64,000 nt of DNA from assembly GCA_963691885.1 (NCBI GenBank), contig OY829843.1, positions 2,790,001 through 2,854,000 on the forward strand. Reading direction: 5' to 3'. Below, piece by piece: positions 45,011-53,908 of the stretch (its first letter is position 1; every line of letters begins with the position of its first letter). A program made the position numbers and the translations under genes. A model generated the notes under the pieces. It saw only the letters and a list, made by a program, of their open reading frames with translations. It was not told where the DNA came from and ran no database searches. The stretch is from G963691885 sp963691885. GTDB lineage: Bacteria > Pseudomonadota > Alphaproteobacteria > UBA8366 > Aestuariispiraceae.

Positions 45011-45379
45011 ATGGCTGGACACCGAGAGAAATCAACATGTCCCGTATCAAACTCGCTCGATCTGATCGGGGACAAATGGTCCTTGCTGATTGTGCGGGAT
45101 ATGTTTGCCGGAAAGACGCTTTACCGCGAATTCATGGCTTCGCCCGAGGGGATCGCCACCAATATTCTGGCGTCCCGCCTGCGCGACCTGGAACAGGCGG
45201 GCATTATTGAGAAGAATCTGGAGAAGGGGAGCGCGCGCCGTCCGGCCTATCAATTGACGGAAAAGGGACGGGCACTCTACCCGGTGCTCAATGCGATTGC
45301 CGATTGGGGGTTATCCCAGATACCGGGGACCGAGATCCGTGTCGGTGTCGTTGAGACAAAGGGTGAGGGCAGTCTATAG
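45011..45379 (+). CDS. HxlR family transcriptional regulator
   Basis: A 122-aa winged-helix protein. CPVSNSLDLIGDKWSLLIVR is the HxlR signature with its redox-type N-terminal Cys; TNILASRLRDLEQAGII is the recognition helix. Many family members sense electrophiles or thiol oxidation through this Cys. AAGGAGGGGG precedes ATG 45011. Convergent with, and overlapping by six bases, the adenylate cyclase gene. Confidence 0.92.
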   Translation: MAGHREKSTCPVSNSLDLIGDKWSLLIVRDMFAGKTLYREFMASPEGIATNILASRLRDLEQAGIIEKNLEKGSARRPAYQLTEKGRALYPVLNAIADWGLSQIPGTEIRVGVVETKGEGSL

Positions 45380-46714
45380 ATCCTTGAGCGTATAGACTTT
45401 CACCGCCTGTTTTTTACCCCGGACCGTGAGTTCGCCGATCTCATTGAGTGACCAGGTCGCTTTGAGCTGATCTGCGGTGCTGCCAGAGAACAGGATCCTT
45501 GTATCATGATCCTTGTTCATTGCCTCAAGGCGGGACGCAAGGTTGATCGGATCTCCATGGACTGTATAGGTCTGACGCCCTGTGCCGCCTACCGTGCCGG
45601 CGGCGACCTCTCCCGTACTGATGCCGACCCTGATTTCCAGATGCTCGCCCTCAAAAGTTTCTGTTCGAAGGGCCTGGACAAGTTCACGGGCAGCGGTGAG
45701 TGCCGCATCCGCGTGGTCCGGTCGATCCACCGGCAGGTTGAAAGCCGCCACGACGGCATCGCCATTCAGGTTAATAACGGTGCCACCGTGGCTTGAGAAT
45801 ATCCGGGATACCAGATCAAAGAAGCCGCTTAAAATATCGACGACATCTTCCGGCGTACGTCTTTCGGTGAGCGAGGTGAATTGTTCGACATCGAGATAAA
45901 GCAGGGTTGCCTCACGCCGGACCGGACGCACCGCACCGTCGCCGTCCAGCATGCCGGAAACAATCTCGGCTGGAACATACTGACCGAAGATACCTTCGAT
46001 CCGGTTTTTCGCCCGTTCCACGCGCGCCCTATCCAGTACAATGCGTCGCGCCCGTGAAACCGCAAAAGAAAGCAGCAGGGCCGACAGCATTATCCCGGAG
46101 GCTTCGACCCAGCGATTGCCGGTCGCCACAAAGTCCGGGTTCAGGATCAGGGCCATGTAGTCAGCCGTTGTCGCATCTAGTGGCAGGTCACCCCACGTTA
46201 GTGTCTGTTCCATCTCACTCGATATAATCAGGAAAAGGCCCAGCCAGCTGAGGGCCCCCGCCAAACCTGTGGCCAACACCAGACGGGGCGACAGCGCAAG
46301 AGCCGCCGTTCCGACCAGCATGTAGTAAATTTCCGGCCCATAGGCGCGAAACACCATGATTTTTGGCGGTGAATATGACTGGATGGATTGCGAGAAATAG
46401 AGCGCAACCATGACTGCGATACAGTCGAGCGTGAAGAAAGCGTATTTGTGCCAGCGCCGTTCCCACGGCTTACCTATCGAATAGAAATAGAACAAGCCTT
46501 CGACAACAAAGAACAGCGTGATGAAAGCCCAGATGGTGCTGGCCGGGGGGCGTCCAACGATAGCGATGATCAAAACGATCGGGACCAGCACGGCTGTTCG
46601 TCCCATCAAGGCAATTTTCAGTCCACGCACCTCTGCATCGTGCAGGGCGGCCAGCGTTCCTGAGTCATCGTCATCTTGTTGGGACGGTGCGGCAACTCCG
46701 GCGGATTGTGTCAT
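45374..46714 (-). CDS. Class III adenylate/guanylate cyclase, membrane-bound
   Basis: A 446-aa protein with about six transmembrane helices (residues 30-220) and a class III cyclase domain (about 265-440). Metal Asp residues appear in YLDVEQFTSL and LNGDAVVAAF; YTVHGDPINLASRLEA holds the conserved Asn-x-x-x-Arg. In the K-x-x-G-D position the usual Lys is Asn (INLNGD), which may alter nucleotide binding. It makes cAMP or cGMP from the respective triphosphate. Confidence 0.87.
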   Translation of the reverse strand: MTQSAGVAAPSQQDDDDSGTLAALHDAEVRGLKIALMGRTAVLVPIVLIIAIVGRPPASTIWAFITLFFVVEGLFYFYSIGKPWERRWHKYAFFTLDCIAVMVALYFSQSIQSYSPPKIMVFRAYGPEIYYMLVGTAALALSPRLVLATGLAGALSWLGLFLIISSEMEQTLTWGDLPLDATTADYMALILNPDFVATGNRWVEASGIMLSALLLSFAVSRARRIVLDRARVERAKNRIEGIFGQYVPAEIVSGMLDGDGAVRPVRREATLLYLDVEQFTSLTERRTPEDVVDILSGFFDLVSRIFSSHGGTVINLNGDAVVAAFNLPVDRPDHADAALTAARELVQALRTETFEGEHLEIRVGISTGEVAAGTVGGTGRQTYTVHGDPINLASRLEAMNKDHDTRILFSGSTADQLKATWSLNEIGELTVRGKKQAVKVYTLKDL

Positions 46715-46844
46715 GGGCTATGCGGCCTCTCGCTTAGTTCAGTGCGGAACGGCGTGGCTGTTTGACTCCAGACAGAAACCGCGTTCGGATACTAACGTGA
46801 TTTTTCAGCCAACTAAAACCGGTATCTATGGGGAGAATAAGGCA

Positions 46845-47636
46845 ATGCAATATCAGACAATAACTCTGGAAATTCAGGCAGGTATTGCGACAGTTACCCT
46901 GAACCGGCCCGAGGCTGCAAATGCCCTCGACCTGCTTATGACCCAGGAAATGATGCAGGTCTCAATCGACCTCGATCATGACCCTGATGTGCGCTGCGTT
47001 ATATTGCGCGCCGCCGGGGATCGCTTCTTTTGCGCCGGGGGTGATTTGCAGGCGTTCAAGGAAGCGGGCGACCGCGGCCCGCAACTGGTCAAGGCGATGA
47101 CCACCAACCTGCATGCGGCCGTCTCCCGACTGGCCAGGGGCAATGCGCCGGTTATCGCTGAAGTCGCCGGTGTTGCCGCCGGTGGCGGGTTCAGCATGGT
47201 TTGTGGTTGCGATCTGGTTATCGCGTCTGAAAAAGCCAGCTTCACCATGGCCTATACCCGGGCGGGGCTGTCCCCGGATGGGAGCTCATCTTTCTTTCTC
47301 TCCCGCATGGTCGGGTTACGCCGGGCAATGGACCTGGCGTTGACGAACCGGGTTTTGACAGCGGCGGAAGCGGAAGAATGGGGGTTGATCAATCGCGTGG
47401 TTCCTGCGGAACAACTGAGCGAGACCGTCAACACGATGGCGGCTGAAATCGCACAGGGCGCGACCGCTGCCTATGGTCGTGCGAAACGTCTTATTCTCGA
47501 GGGCACCTGGAACTCCTTGGAAACCCAGATGGAAAACGAAAGCCGTGCGATCGCCGATAGTCTGGGCAGTCCCGATGGCAAGGAAGGCCTGGACGCATTC
47601 CTCAACAAGCGCCGGCCAAATTTTCAGGGAATCTAG
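46845..47636 (+). CDS. Enoyl-CoA hydratase/isomerase (PaaG-like)
   Basis: A 263-aa crotonase-fold protein. The oxyanion-hole segments are RFFCAGGDLQAF and VAGVAAGGGFSM. Where true hydratases have the second Glu, this reads AGLSPDGSSSFFL, like PaaG-type isomerases. It acts on acyl-CoA in beta-oxidation or aromatic degradation. ATG 46845 is preferred; the longer frame would run into the divergent cyclase gene. Confidence 0.87.
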   Translation: MQYQTITLEIQAGIATVTLNRPEAANALDLLMTQEMMQVSIDLDHDPDVRCVILRAAGDRFFCAGGDLQAFKEAGDRGPQLVKAMTTNLHAAVSRLARGNAPVIAEVAGVAAGGGFSMVCGCDLVIASEKASFTMAYTRAGLSPDGSSSFFLSRMVGLRRAMDLALTNRVLTAAEAEEWGLINRVVPAEQLSETVNTMAAEIAQGATAAYGRAKRLILEGTWNSLETQMENESRAIADSLGSPDGKEGLDAFLNKRRPNFQGI

Positions 47637-47649
47637 GGGGCCGCAACGT

Positions 47650-49158
47650 TCACATGGGAAGGCGGATGGTGACGCAGAGGCCGCCGCTTTCCCGATTGGC
47701 CAGAGTGATTTCGCCGCCATGGGCGTTGATGATGGATCGGGTGATTGAAAGCCCTAATCCTGTGCCACCGGTTGTCCGGTTGCGGGAGTCTTCGAGGCGA
47801 ATGAAGGGGTCAAAGGCCCGTTTCATATCCTCCGGTTTCATCCCCGGTCCTGTGTCCAGAACAGTAATGATCACGGCGTCATCTTCTCGCACGATCCGAA
47901 CTTCGGCTGATGAGCCGTATTGCAGAGCATTGTCGACGATGTTGCACAGGGCGCGTTTCAAAGCGGTAGGGCGGCACCGGAAGGGCAGGCGGTCCGGCAG
48001 GTCTGCGGCGACCTGCGCACCCTGATCCTCAAAATCACCGACTACCGCATCGATCATGCTGCTCAAGTCGATCTCGCGCGTCTCTTCAGATTGAGCCTCC
48101 GATCGCATAAAGGCCAGGACCTCTTCAGACATTTGCTGCAACTCATCAAGGGTCTCGAGGATCCGGTCCCTCGCGTCCAGATCATCCAGCATCTCGGCCC
48201 TCAGGCGTAAGCTGGTGATCGGTGTCCGAAGGTCATGGGACATCATTGCCAGCATCTGCGACCGGTCGCGCACAAACCGGTCCAGCCTTTCCTGCATCTG
48301 GTTGAAGCTGCGGATCAATTGGGCAATGTCGTCGGGGCCATCGGGCCTGATCTCCTGTATCACTTCGCCCCTGCCCAGGGCATCGGCGGCGGCAGTCAAT
48401 TGTTTGAGCGGGCGCATGGATCGACGCACCAGCCAGATCACAATCAATACCACCAGACTGCCGGATACGATTAAGGACGCCAGGGCAGGCAGGCCCCACG
48501 GGCGATCACGATCGCGGATAACGGATGCTGCTTCCAGCCACCCCCCTTGCCGCAATTGTATGCTGGCCCTCAAGCCGATGGATTGCCCCTTGGCAAACCG
48601 GCGATCGTCATCCCAGTGATGTCGATCATCATCGTCGTCATCGTCGTCGTCCTCCTCATCGTGCCACCAGGGCAGATCTTCGCGTTTGGGAGATGGTTGA
48701 ACCGGGTTGGGGTCCAGCCAGTCGCGACTGAGCCAGGCCCGCTCATGTTGCCAATTCCCCCGGAACGCCAGCAGGACGGCGTCTTCCGGCTTGCCAAGCC
48801 GTTGGGCAAGGCCGGATCTGAAGTACCGCTCCAGACGAGAGTCTATCTCTCTTTGTTCAATGGAAGGGACAGGGGCCATCCGGAACCGTAAAGTAGGCGA
48901 GGATGCGGCGCGTAAAATGTTGCGGTGAAGCCCTGGCGGTGACTGCTCTATCAGGCGCATGACAGCGGCGATCTGATCCACCGCCCTTGCCCGCGCCTCA
49001 GCTCGAAAGGCAACCCGTCTTTCATCGAAGGCGATGAACAGGCTGAAAAGATGCGAGATCAACAAAGCGAGCAAAATCAGAGCGACGAGCCGGCCGCTGA
49101 GACTGCGGGGCATCGCTATTTTACCGATCAGTCGCTTGCAGACCCCGAGCAGCTTCAT
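47650..49158 (-). CDS. Sensor histidine kinase with poly-Asp periplasmic region
   Basis: A 502-aa kinase: TM1 (24-44), periplasmic domain (45-220), TM2 (222-244), HAMP (245-297), HisKA with H308 in MMSHDLRTPI, then HATPase (N-box NIVDNALQYG, G1 DTGPGM, G2 TGGTGLGLS). The periplasmic domain carries an extreme acidic run with about nine consecutive Asp (167-178), followed by HHWDDD, as expected for a metal-binding site. The start overlaps the response regulator stop (ATGA). Confidence 0.93.
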   Translation of the reverse strand: MKLLGVCKRLIGKIAMPRSLSGRLVALILLALLISHLFSLFIAFDERRVAFRAEARARAVDQIAAVMRLIEQSPPGLHRNILRAASSPTLRFRMAPVPSIEQREIDSRLERYFRSGLAQRLGKPEDAVLLAFRGNWQHERAWLSRDWLDPNPVQPSPKREDLPWWHDEEDDDDDDDDDRHHWDDDRRFAKGQSIGLRASIQLRQGGWLEAASVIRDRDRPWGLPALASLIVSGSLVVLIVIWLVRRSMRPLKQLTAAADALGRGEVIQEIRPDGPDDIAQLIRSFNQMQERLDRFVRDRSQMLAMMSHDLRTPITSLRLRAEMLDDLDARDRILETLDELQQMSEEVLAFMRSEAQSEETREIDLSSMIDAVVGDFEDQGAQVAADLPDRLPFRCRPTALKRALCNIVDNALQYGSSAEVRIVREDDAVIITVLDTGPGMKPEDMKRAFDPFIRLEDSRNRTTGGTGLGLSITRSIINAHGGEITLANRESGGLCVTIRLPM

Positions 49159-49889
49159 GCCGGGTTTTCGAGCTTGGCGGAGAACACATAACCCCCGCCC
49201 CAGACCGTTTTGATCAAGGTCGGGTTTTTAGGATCCTCTTCGATCTTGCGGCGCAGGCGACTGACCTGATTGTCGATGGCGCGGTCAAAGGGCGCCGCGT
49301 CACGCCCCTGCGTCAGGTCCAACAGGCGATCGCGGCTAAGCACGGCACCCGGATGGGCAAGGAAGACTTGCAGCATTTTATACTCACCGCTGCTGAGTGA
49401 AAGGGCGATCCCATCGGCGCCGGTCAATTCCCGACGCACCGGGTCAAAGGTCCAGTCGCCGAAACGGATGGTGCCCTCGCTATGCTGTGGCTGGGTATCG
49501 GGCGGCAGAGCGTTTGTCCGTCGCAACACCGCTTTGACCCGGGCCAGCAATTCACGGGGATTGAATGGTTTCGCAACATAATCATCTGCGCCGACCTCCA
49601 GACCGATAATCCGGTCGGTATCTTCGCCAAGCGCCGTTACCAGAATTACAGGAATGTTCCGTGTCTCCCGGATATGTCGACAGAGTGAGAGCCCGTCTTC
49701 GCCTGGCATCATGATGTCCAGAAGGACGAGATCGACCGTTTCCGTACCCAGTGTTTTGCGGGCCTCCGCGGCGCTCGAGGCCAGAGCGCAACGATATCCA
49801 TTGCGGGTAAGATATTTGCCCGTCAATTCCCGAATGTCGCTGGTGTCATCGACGACCAGAATGCGGGGGCTTTGATTTGGCTCTGCCAT
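49155..49889 (-). CDS. OmpR family response regulator
   Basis: A 244-aa regulator. Receiver residues are D14-D15, phospho-acceptor D58 (LVLLDIMMPGEDG), and K107 (VAKPFN). The C-terminal winged helix (LSSGEYKMLQVFLAHPGAVL; DNQVSRLRRKIEEDP) is OmpR/PhoB-type. The start is ATG 49889; an upstream frame is not needed. Partner of the adjacent kinase, divergent from the EF-hand gene. Confidence 0.95.
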   Translation of the reverse strand: MAEPNQSPRILVVDDTSDIRELTGKYLTRNGYRCALASSAAEARKTLGTETVDLVLLDIMMPGEDGLSLCRHIRETRNIPVILVTALGEDTDRIIGLEVGADDYVAKPFNPRELLARVKAVLRRTNALPPDTQPQHSEGTIRFGDWTFDPVRRELTGADGIALSLSSGEYKMLQVFLAHPGAVLSRDRLLDLTQGRDAAPFDRAIDNQVSRLRRKIEEDPKNPTLIKTVWGGGYVFSAKLENPA

Positions 49890-50137
49890 GGCGTGTGTTC
49901 CAAACGGTATGAACAGCGTGTTGGATAGCATCATAAAAGGACGATTGCACCCAGGCGACGAGATAAATGTAACAAAGTGTATCAGGCCCTGAAACCGCGA
50001 CAAACGGTGACACTTTTCCCGTTTTGTAGACAAACCTTGGTTACATCTTTGCTGTTAAGTGCCTGTGTGACCGGTTGATGAAGATCCTTCACCGCCGGTT
50101 AGACAGATACAAACGAAGCTAGACAAAGGATGAAATC
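49890..50137. promoter_or_regulatory. Divergent promoter region between response regulator and EF-hand gene
   Basis: About 250 bases without a gene. TGTAAC at 49968 and GTTACA at 50040 are oppositely oriented, with similar AAAG/CTTTG flanks, and could be regulator half-sites. The spacing is wide for a single site, so this is tentative. AAAGGA precedes the EF-hand ATG. Confidence 0.35.
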
Positions 50138-50713
50138 ATGACTGACAACAACACCAACAACGACAGCTCGAACAGCGCTCAAGGCAAGACCGTGTTTCCA
50201 GGTAAACGCCGGGGCCGTAAAGGCATGTTCTGGGCGATGCTGGTTGTCGGCGGTGCGGTCGGGATCGGCTCTGCAGTCCTGATCGGTGGCGCGCATGCGG
50301 ACGGCTGGGAAAAGGCGAAGTATTTCGAGGGTGGCAAACATGGTCGACGTGCCCAGGCCGAAATGCTGCTGAAGACCTTTGATGCCGACAAGGATGGCTC
50401 AATTACGCGCGCGGAAATTGATCAGGTTACCGGCCAGAAACTGGCGGCGGCGGATGTTGATTCCGACAAGGCGGTTAACCTCTCCGAGTTTGAGTCGGTC
50501 TGGATGGATATGACACGTACCCGCATGGTGGACGCGTTCCAGCGTCTGGATGATGATGGCGATGGTCAGGTCACCCAGGTCGAGCTGGACGAAATGGTCT
50601 CAAAAATGATGTCACGCATGGATCGCAATGATGATGGCGTAATCAACAAGGACGACCGCCGTCGGAAGTTCTTTGATCGTGACGACGATGACGATGATGA
50701 CGATCGCAGCTAA
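50138..50713 (+). CDS. Membrane-anchored EF-hand protein with poly-Asp tail
   Basis: A 191-aa protein with a short cytoplasmic N-terminus, one transmembrane helix (31-50), then four EF-hand loops at about 82-93 (DADKDGSITRAE), 106-117, 138-149 (DDDGDGQVTQVE) and 162-173 (DRNDDGVINKDD). The second loop (DVDSDKAVNLSE) is weaker. It ends in eight Asp. It should be a periplasmic Ca2+ (or other cation) binding protein. Divergent from a two-component system whose kinase has a similar poly-Asp run. Confidence 0.9.
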   Translation: MTDNNTNNDSSNSAQGKTVFPGKRRGRKGMFWAMLVVGGAVGIGSAVLIGGAHADGWEKAKYFEGGKHGRRAQAEMLLKTFDADKDGSITRAEIDQVTGQKLAAADVDSDKAVNLSEFESVWMDMTRTRMVDAFQRLDDDGDGQVTQVELDEMVSKMMSRMDRNDDGVINKDDRRRKFFDRDDDDDDDDRS

Positions 50714-50733
50714 GGGGATCTGGATCTCTGGTT

Positions 50734-51477
50734 TTAGATAAAGCGGTCGGGATAGTCGGTAAAAAGACTGCCAACCCCCCAGTCGAATAGCCGCTTCCCG
50801 ATCTCTGGATCATTAACCGTAAAACATCTAAGAGGCGTGCCTGTGTCGATCACCTGGCGCGCCTTTTCCTTATCCAGATGATCTGCGTCGCAGTGAATGG
50901 CCGTTGCGCCGAGCGTAGCCAGTTCCTCTTCCCAATCGTCTGGAATGAAGTCCCACAGCATCGCGCGCTGGATATCTGGCCGGTCGGTGAGCAGCGGGGC
51001 AATCACTTCCATCGCTTCTCTGGAAAAACTAGAGATCACCGGTGCCGCAACATCGTTTGGCCAGTGGCACAGAATATCGGTGATGACAGCTCTTGCCGTC
51101 TCCGCGTCCTGTCCCTTGGCTGGTTTGATTTCGACATTCGCGCCCAGTTGCAGCTCCCCCAATGCTTTCATGGCTGTCTGAAATGTCGGGATGGTTTCAA
51201 AGGCAAATTTCGGGCTGAACCAGGATCCAACGTCGAGATGCAGGAGGTCCCCCAAATCCAGGTCCGCCGCCCTTGAGTCCACACCAGCGGTGCGTTTCAG
51301 GGTCTCGTCGTGGTTCAGGATGACCCGCTTTTCCAGGCTTAACATACAGTCGAATTCGACCCATCCAGCGCCCAGCTCTTTTGCCGCTTTAAACGCCGCG
51401 ATGGTGTTTTCAGGGGCATGTCCACTGGCACCGCGATGGGCAATGATGCGGGGAACGTCGGGTCGGGCGGAACTCAT
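50734..51477 (-). CDS. ugpQ: Glycerophosphodiester phosphodiesterase
   Basis: A 247-aa GDPD TIM-barrel enzyme with IAHRGASGHAPENTIAAF (catalytic His/Arg), VEFDCMLS and VNDPEIGKRLFDWGVGSLFT. It hydrolyses glycerophosphodiesters to glycerol 3-phosphate and an alcohol. It has no signal peptide, so it is cytosolic, like UgpQ. It starts seven bases after the Ca/Na antiporter stop and is probably co-transcribed with it. Confidence 0.9.
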   Translation of the reverse strand: MSSARPDVPRIIAHRGASGHAPENTIAAFKAAKELGAGWVEFDCMLSLEKRVILNHDETLKRTAGVDSRAADLDLGDLLHLDVGSWFSPKFAFETIPTFQTAMKALGELQLGANVEIKPAKGQDAETARAVITDILCHWPNDVAAPVISSFSREAMEVIAPLLTDRPDIQRAMLWDFIPDDWEEELATLGATAIHCDADHLDKEKARQVIDTGTPLRCFTVNDPEIGKRLFDWGVGSLFTDYPDRFI

Positions 51478-51484
51478 TTCAGTC

Positions 51485-52450
51485 CTAGATCACACCAAGA
51501 CGGGCGGCGATAAACACCATATAGGCGATATACCCTAAGAGCAGGATGGCGGATTCGATCCTGCGGAGGCATTGGCTGCGCCACAACATGACAACCAAAA
51601 CAGCTGTTGCCCCCAACATCACCCAGATGTCGATCCGCTGAATTTCGGGTGCAATGGTCAAAGGCACGACCATTGCGGTGATACCCAGGATCGAAAGGAT
51701 ATTGAAAAGGCAGGATCCAAGCACATTCCCGATCGCGACGTCTGAGTGCCCGCGAACAGCGGCGACGATCGTTGCCGCCAGTTCCGGCAGGGATGTGCCG
51801 ATCGCGACCAGTGTCAGACCGATGATGGCTTCCGGCACGCCAAAGGCGCGGGCAATATTGGTCGCACCGTCGACCAGAAGATGCGCACCGCCGACAAGGC
51901 CGATCAGGCCCAGCAACAAGGCGATCCCGATGGCAAATGTGGTTTCAGGGACGTTTTCGGTCTCTTCGGCTTCCCGTTCATGCAACTCGGCCGAGGCCAT
52001 GTCTTTCTTGTCCATATCATAGGACCAAAAGATATAGGCGATCAGCGCCGCCAGCATCAGCGCACCATGCCAGCGTTCTATTGTTCCATAAAGGGAAAGC
52101 CCGACCAGCAGGATAATCGCGACCAGGGTCGCTGTGACATCACGCTTCACCACACCGGCTGAGCAGGTCATCGTGGTGATGATACCGCCGACACCAAGGA
52201 TCAGCAGGATATTGGCGATATTGCTGCCAACCACATTACCGATGGCAAGGTCCGGACGGTCAGTGAGGGCGGCACTCAGGGTCACCATCAATTCCGGGGC
52301 AGAGGTTCCGAAGCCCACGACCGTCAGGCCGATCATTGCCGTCGACACGTTCAGTTTTTTGGCCAGACCGACGGCACCCCGCAGGGCGAAATCACCGCCA
52401 AATGTCAGGACAAGCAGTCCTGCAACCAAAAACGCTATATCGGTCAGCAA
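51485..52450 (-). CDS. yrbG: Calcium/sodium antiporter family protein
   Basis: A 321-aa membrane protein with two related halves, each with a CaCA alpha-repeat: VGFGTSAPELMVTLSAAL and VAIGTSLPELAATIVAAV, both with downstream NVVGSNIANI/NVLGSCLFNI. The Glu residues in these repeats bind the transported ion. It exchanges Ca2+ for Na+ across the inner membrane. A cytoplasmic loop of about 25 acidic residues lies between the halves. First gene of the two-gene unit with GDPD. Confidence 0.92.
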   Translation of the reverse strand: MLTDIAFLVAGLLVLTFGGDFALRGAVGLAKKLNVSTAMIGLTVVGFGTSAPELMVTLSAALTDRPDLAIGNVVGSNIANILLILGVGGIITTMTCSAGVVKRDVTATLVAIILLVGLSLYGTIERWHGALMLAALIAYIFWSYDMDKKDMASAELHEREAEETENVPETTFAIGIALLLGLIGLVGGAHLLVDGATNIARAFGVPEAIIGLTLVAIGTSLPELAATIVAAVRGHSDVAIGNVLGSCLFNILSILGITAMVVPLTIAPEIQRIDIWVMLGATAVLVVMLWRSQCLRRIESAILLLGYIAYMVFIAARLGVI

Positions 52451-52722
52451 TTTCTTGTTCTTTCCTTGTGTGCCTGAGGACCCTCATGTAGCGCTGTTTG
52501 CCGGGAATGCAATTGCCCGTTGCCCCCTGTGGCGCCGAATATCTCTATAGCTGCCTTTGTGGTCACGAATTCTTTTCCGCGGTCGGTGTTGTAATCGGAT
52601 TGAAGGGACGGAACTGTATGCTGGATGGCAGTTTAAACCAACACTTATAAAATAGGAATGCGGTCTGAATTTTTGTTTGATTCCGGATCGTTAGTGTTTC
52701 AGCAGCAAGGGAATCACGTGGG
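52451..52722. other. Intergenic divergent region
   Basis: No supported gene over about 270 bases. It should contain promoters for the antiporter (minus) and the alcohol dehydrogenase (plus). No clear operator was seen. Confidence 0.4.
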
Positions 52723-53889
52723 ATGGCAAAATCACTAAAGGGCACATGGGGGTTTCCGACGCGGGTCCTGTCCGGCCCAGGACGTTTGTCGGATATTGGT
52801 CGGGCCTTGAAGTCGGTCAACGGCCGGTTTCCCCTGATTGTGACGGATGCGGGTCTTAAGGATCACGAAATGATCACAGTCTTGCAGGGCCATCTAAAGG
52901 AAGCGGGATTCCAGAGCACGGTTTTTGCGGCGGTAAAGGGCAATCCGGTTGGTCAGAATGTCGATGATGGTGTGGCGGTTTATCGCTCTGACGATCATAA
53001 CAGTGTGATTGCGCTGGGCGGCGGATCGGCCCTGGATGCGGGCAAGGCAATTGCCCTTCTTTGCGGTCAAACCCGTCCCTTGTGGGATTTTGAAGAAAAG
53101 CCGGGGAACTGGAAACGCGCGGATTCCGAGGCGATTCCACCGATCATTGCTGTTCCAACAACAGCGGGTACGGGTTCCGAGGTCGGTCGGTCCGCCGTTA
53201 TTGTTGATGAGGCGCATGACCGCAAGGTGATACTCTATCATCCGAAATTGATGCCGGAGACAGTGATCGCAGACCCGGAACTGACCCTGGGATTGCCCCC
53301 CGCCATGACGGCCGCCACAGGTCTGGATGCCTTCACCCATTGTCTTGAGGCCTATTGTGTCCCGAGTTTCCATCCGATGGCCGACGGTATCGCGCTCAAC
53401 GGTATGGCGATGATACAGCGGGCCTTACCCGCGGCCTATGACGACGGATCAAATCTAGAGGCCAGGGCAGAAATGCTGGCGGCGGCCAGTATGGGGGCAG
53501 TTGCCTTTCAGAAAGGGTTGGGGGGTTTGCACGCAATCGCCCATTCTGTCGGCGCACTTTATGACACCCATCACGGGCTGACGAACGCTGTCTTGCTGCC
53601 CTATGTCTTCAAAAGGAACGAGGCGGCGATTGCCGACAAGATGGAACCGCTGGGACGCCTGCTTGGCCTGCCAAGGCCGGATTATAGCGGTGTTTTGGAT
53701 TTTATCCTCGGTTTCCGGGAACGGCTTGGTATTCCTGATACCCTTGCGGATCTTTCCGTGCCCGCGGATCAGTCGGAGAGGATCGGCGATATGGCGATCA
53801 GTGATAATTGCGCTCTGGGGAACCCTGTCCGGCTCGAAGCCTTGGACTATGCAGAGATTTTCGTACAGGCTGTAGAGGGACGATACTAA
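52723..53889 (+). CDS. Iron-containing alcohol dehydrogenase
   Basis: A 388-aa group III alcohol dehydrogenase. The NAD(P) loop is ALGGGSALDAGKAIAL; metal ligands are in TGLDAFTHCLEAY and GLHAIAHSVGALYDTHHG. It reduces or oxidises short-chain alcohols and aldehydes; substrate not readable from sequence. It stands alone, convergent with the HD-GYP gene. Confidence 0.93.
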   Translation: MAKSLKGTWGFPTRVLSGPGRLSDIGRALKSVNGRFPLIVTDAGLKDHEMITVLQGHLKEAGFQSTVFAAVKGNPVGQNVDDGVAVYRSDDHNSVIALGGGSALDAGKAIALLCGQTRPLWDFEEKPGNWKRADSEAIPPIIAVPTTAGTGSEVGRSAVIVDEAHDRKVILYHPKLMPETVIADPELTLGLPPAMTAATGLDAFTHCLEAYCVPSFHPMADGIALNGMAMIQRALPAAYDDGSNLEARAEMLAAASMGAVAFQKGLGGLHAIAHSVGALYDTHHGLTNAVLLPYVFKRNEAAIADKMEPLGRLLGLPRPDYSGVLDFILGFRERLGIPDTLADLSVPADQSERIGDMAISDNCALGNPVRLEALDYAEIFVQAVEGRY

Positions 53890-53908
53890 ACCGGCAAAAC
53901 GACAGGGT

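Noticed and set aside
48640..48680. GAT/ATC-type trinucleotide repeat read as a tandem repeat locus
   Set aside because: It is the codon repeat of the poly-Asp run inside the kinase, in frame and explained by the protein.
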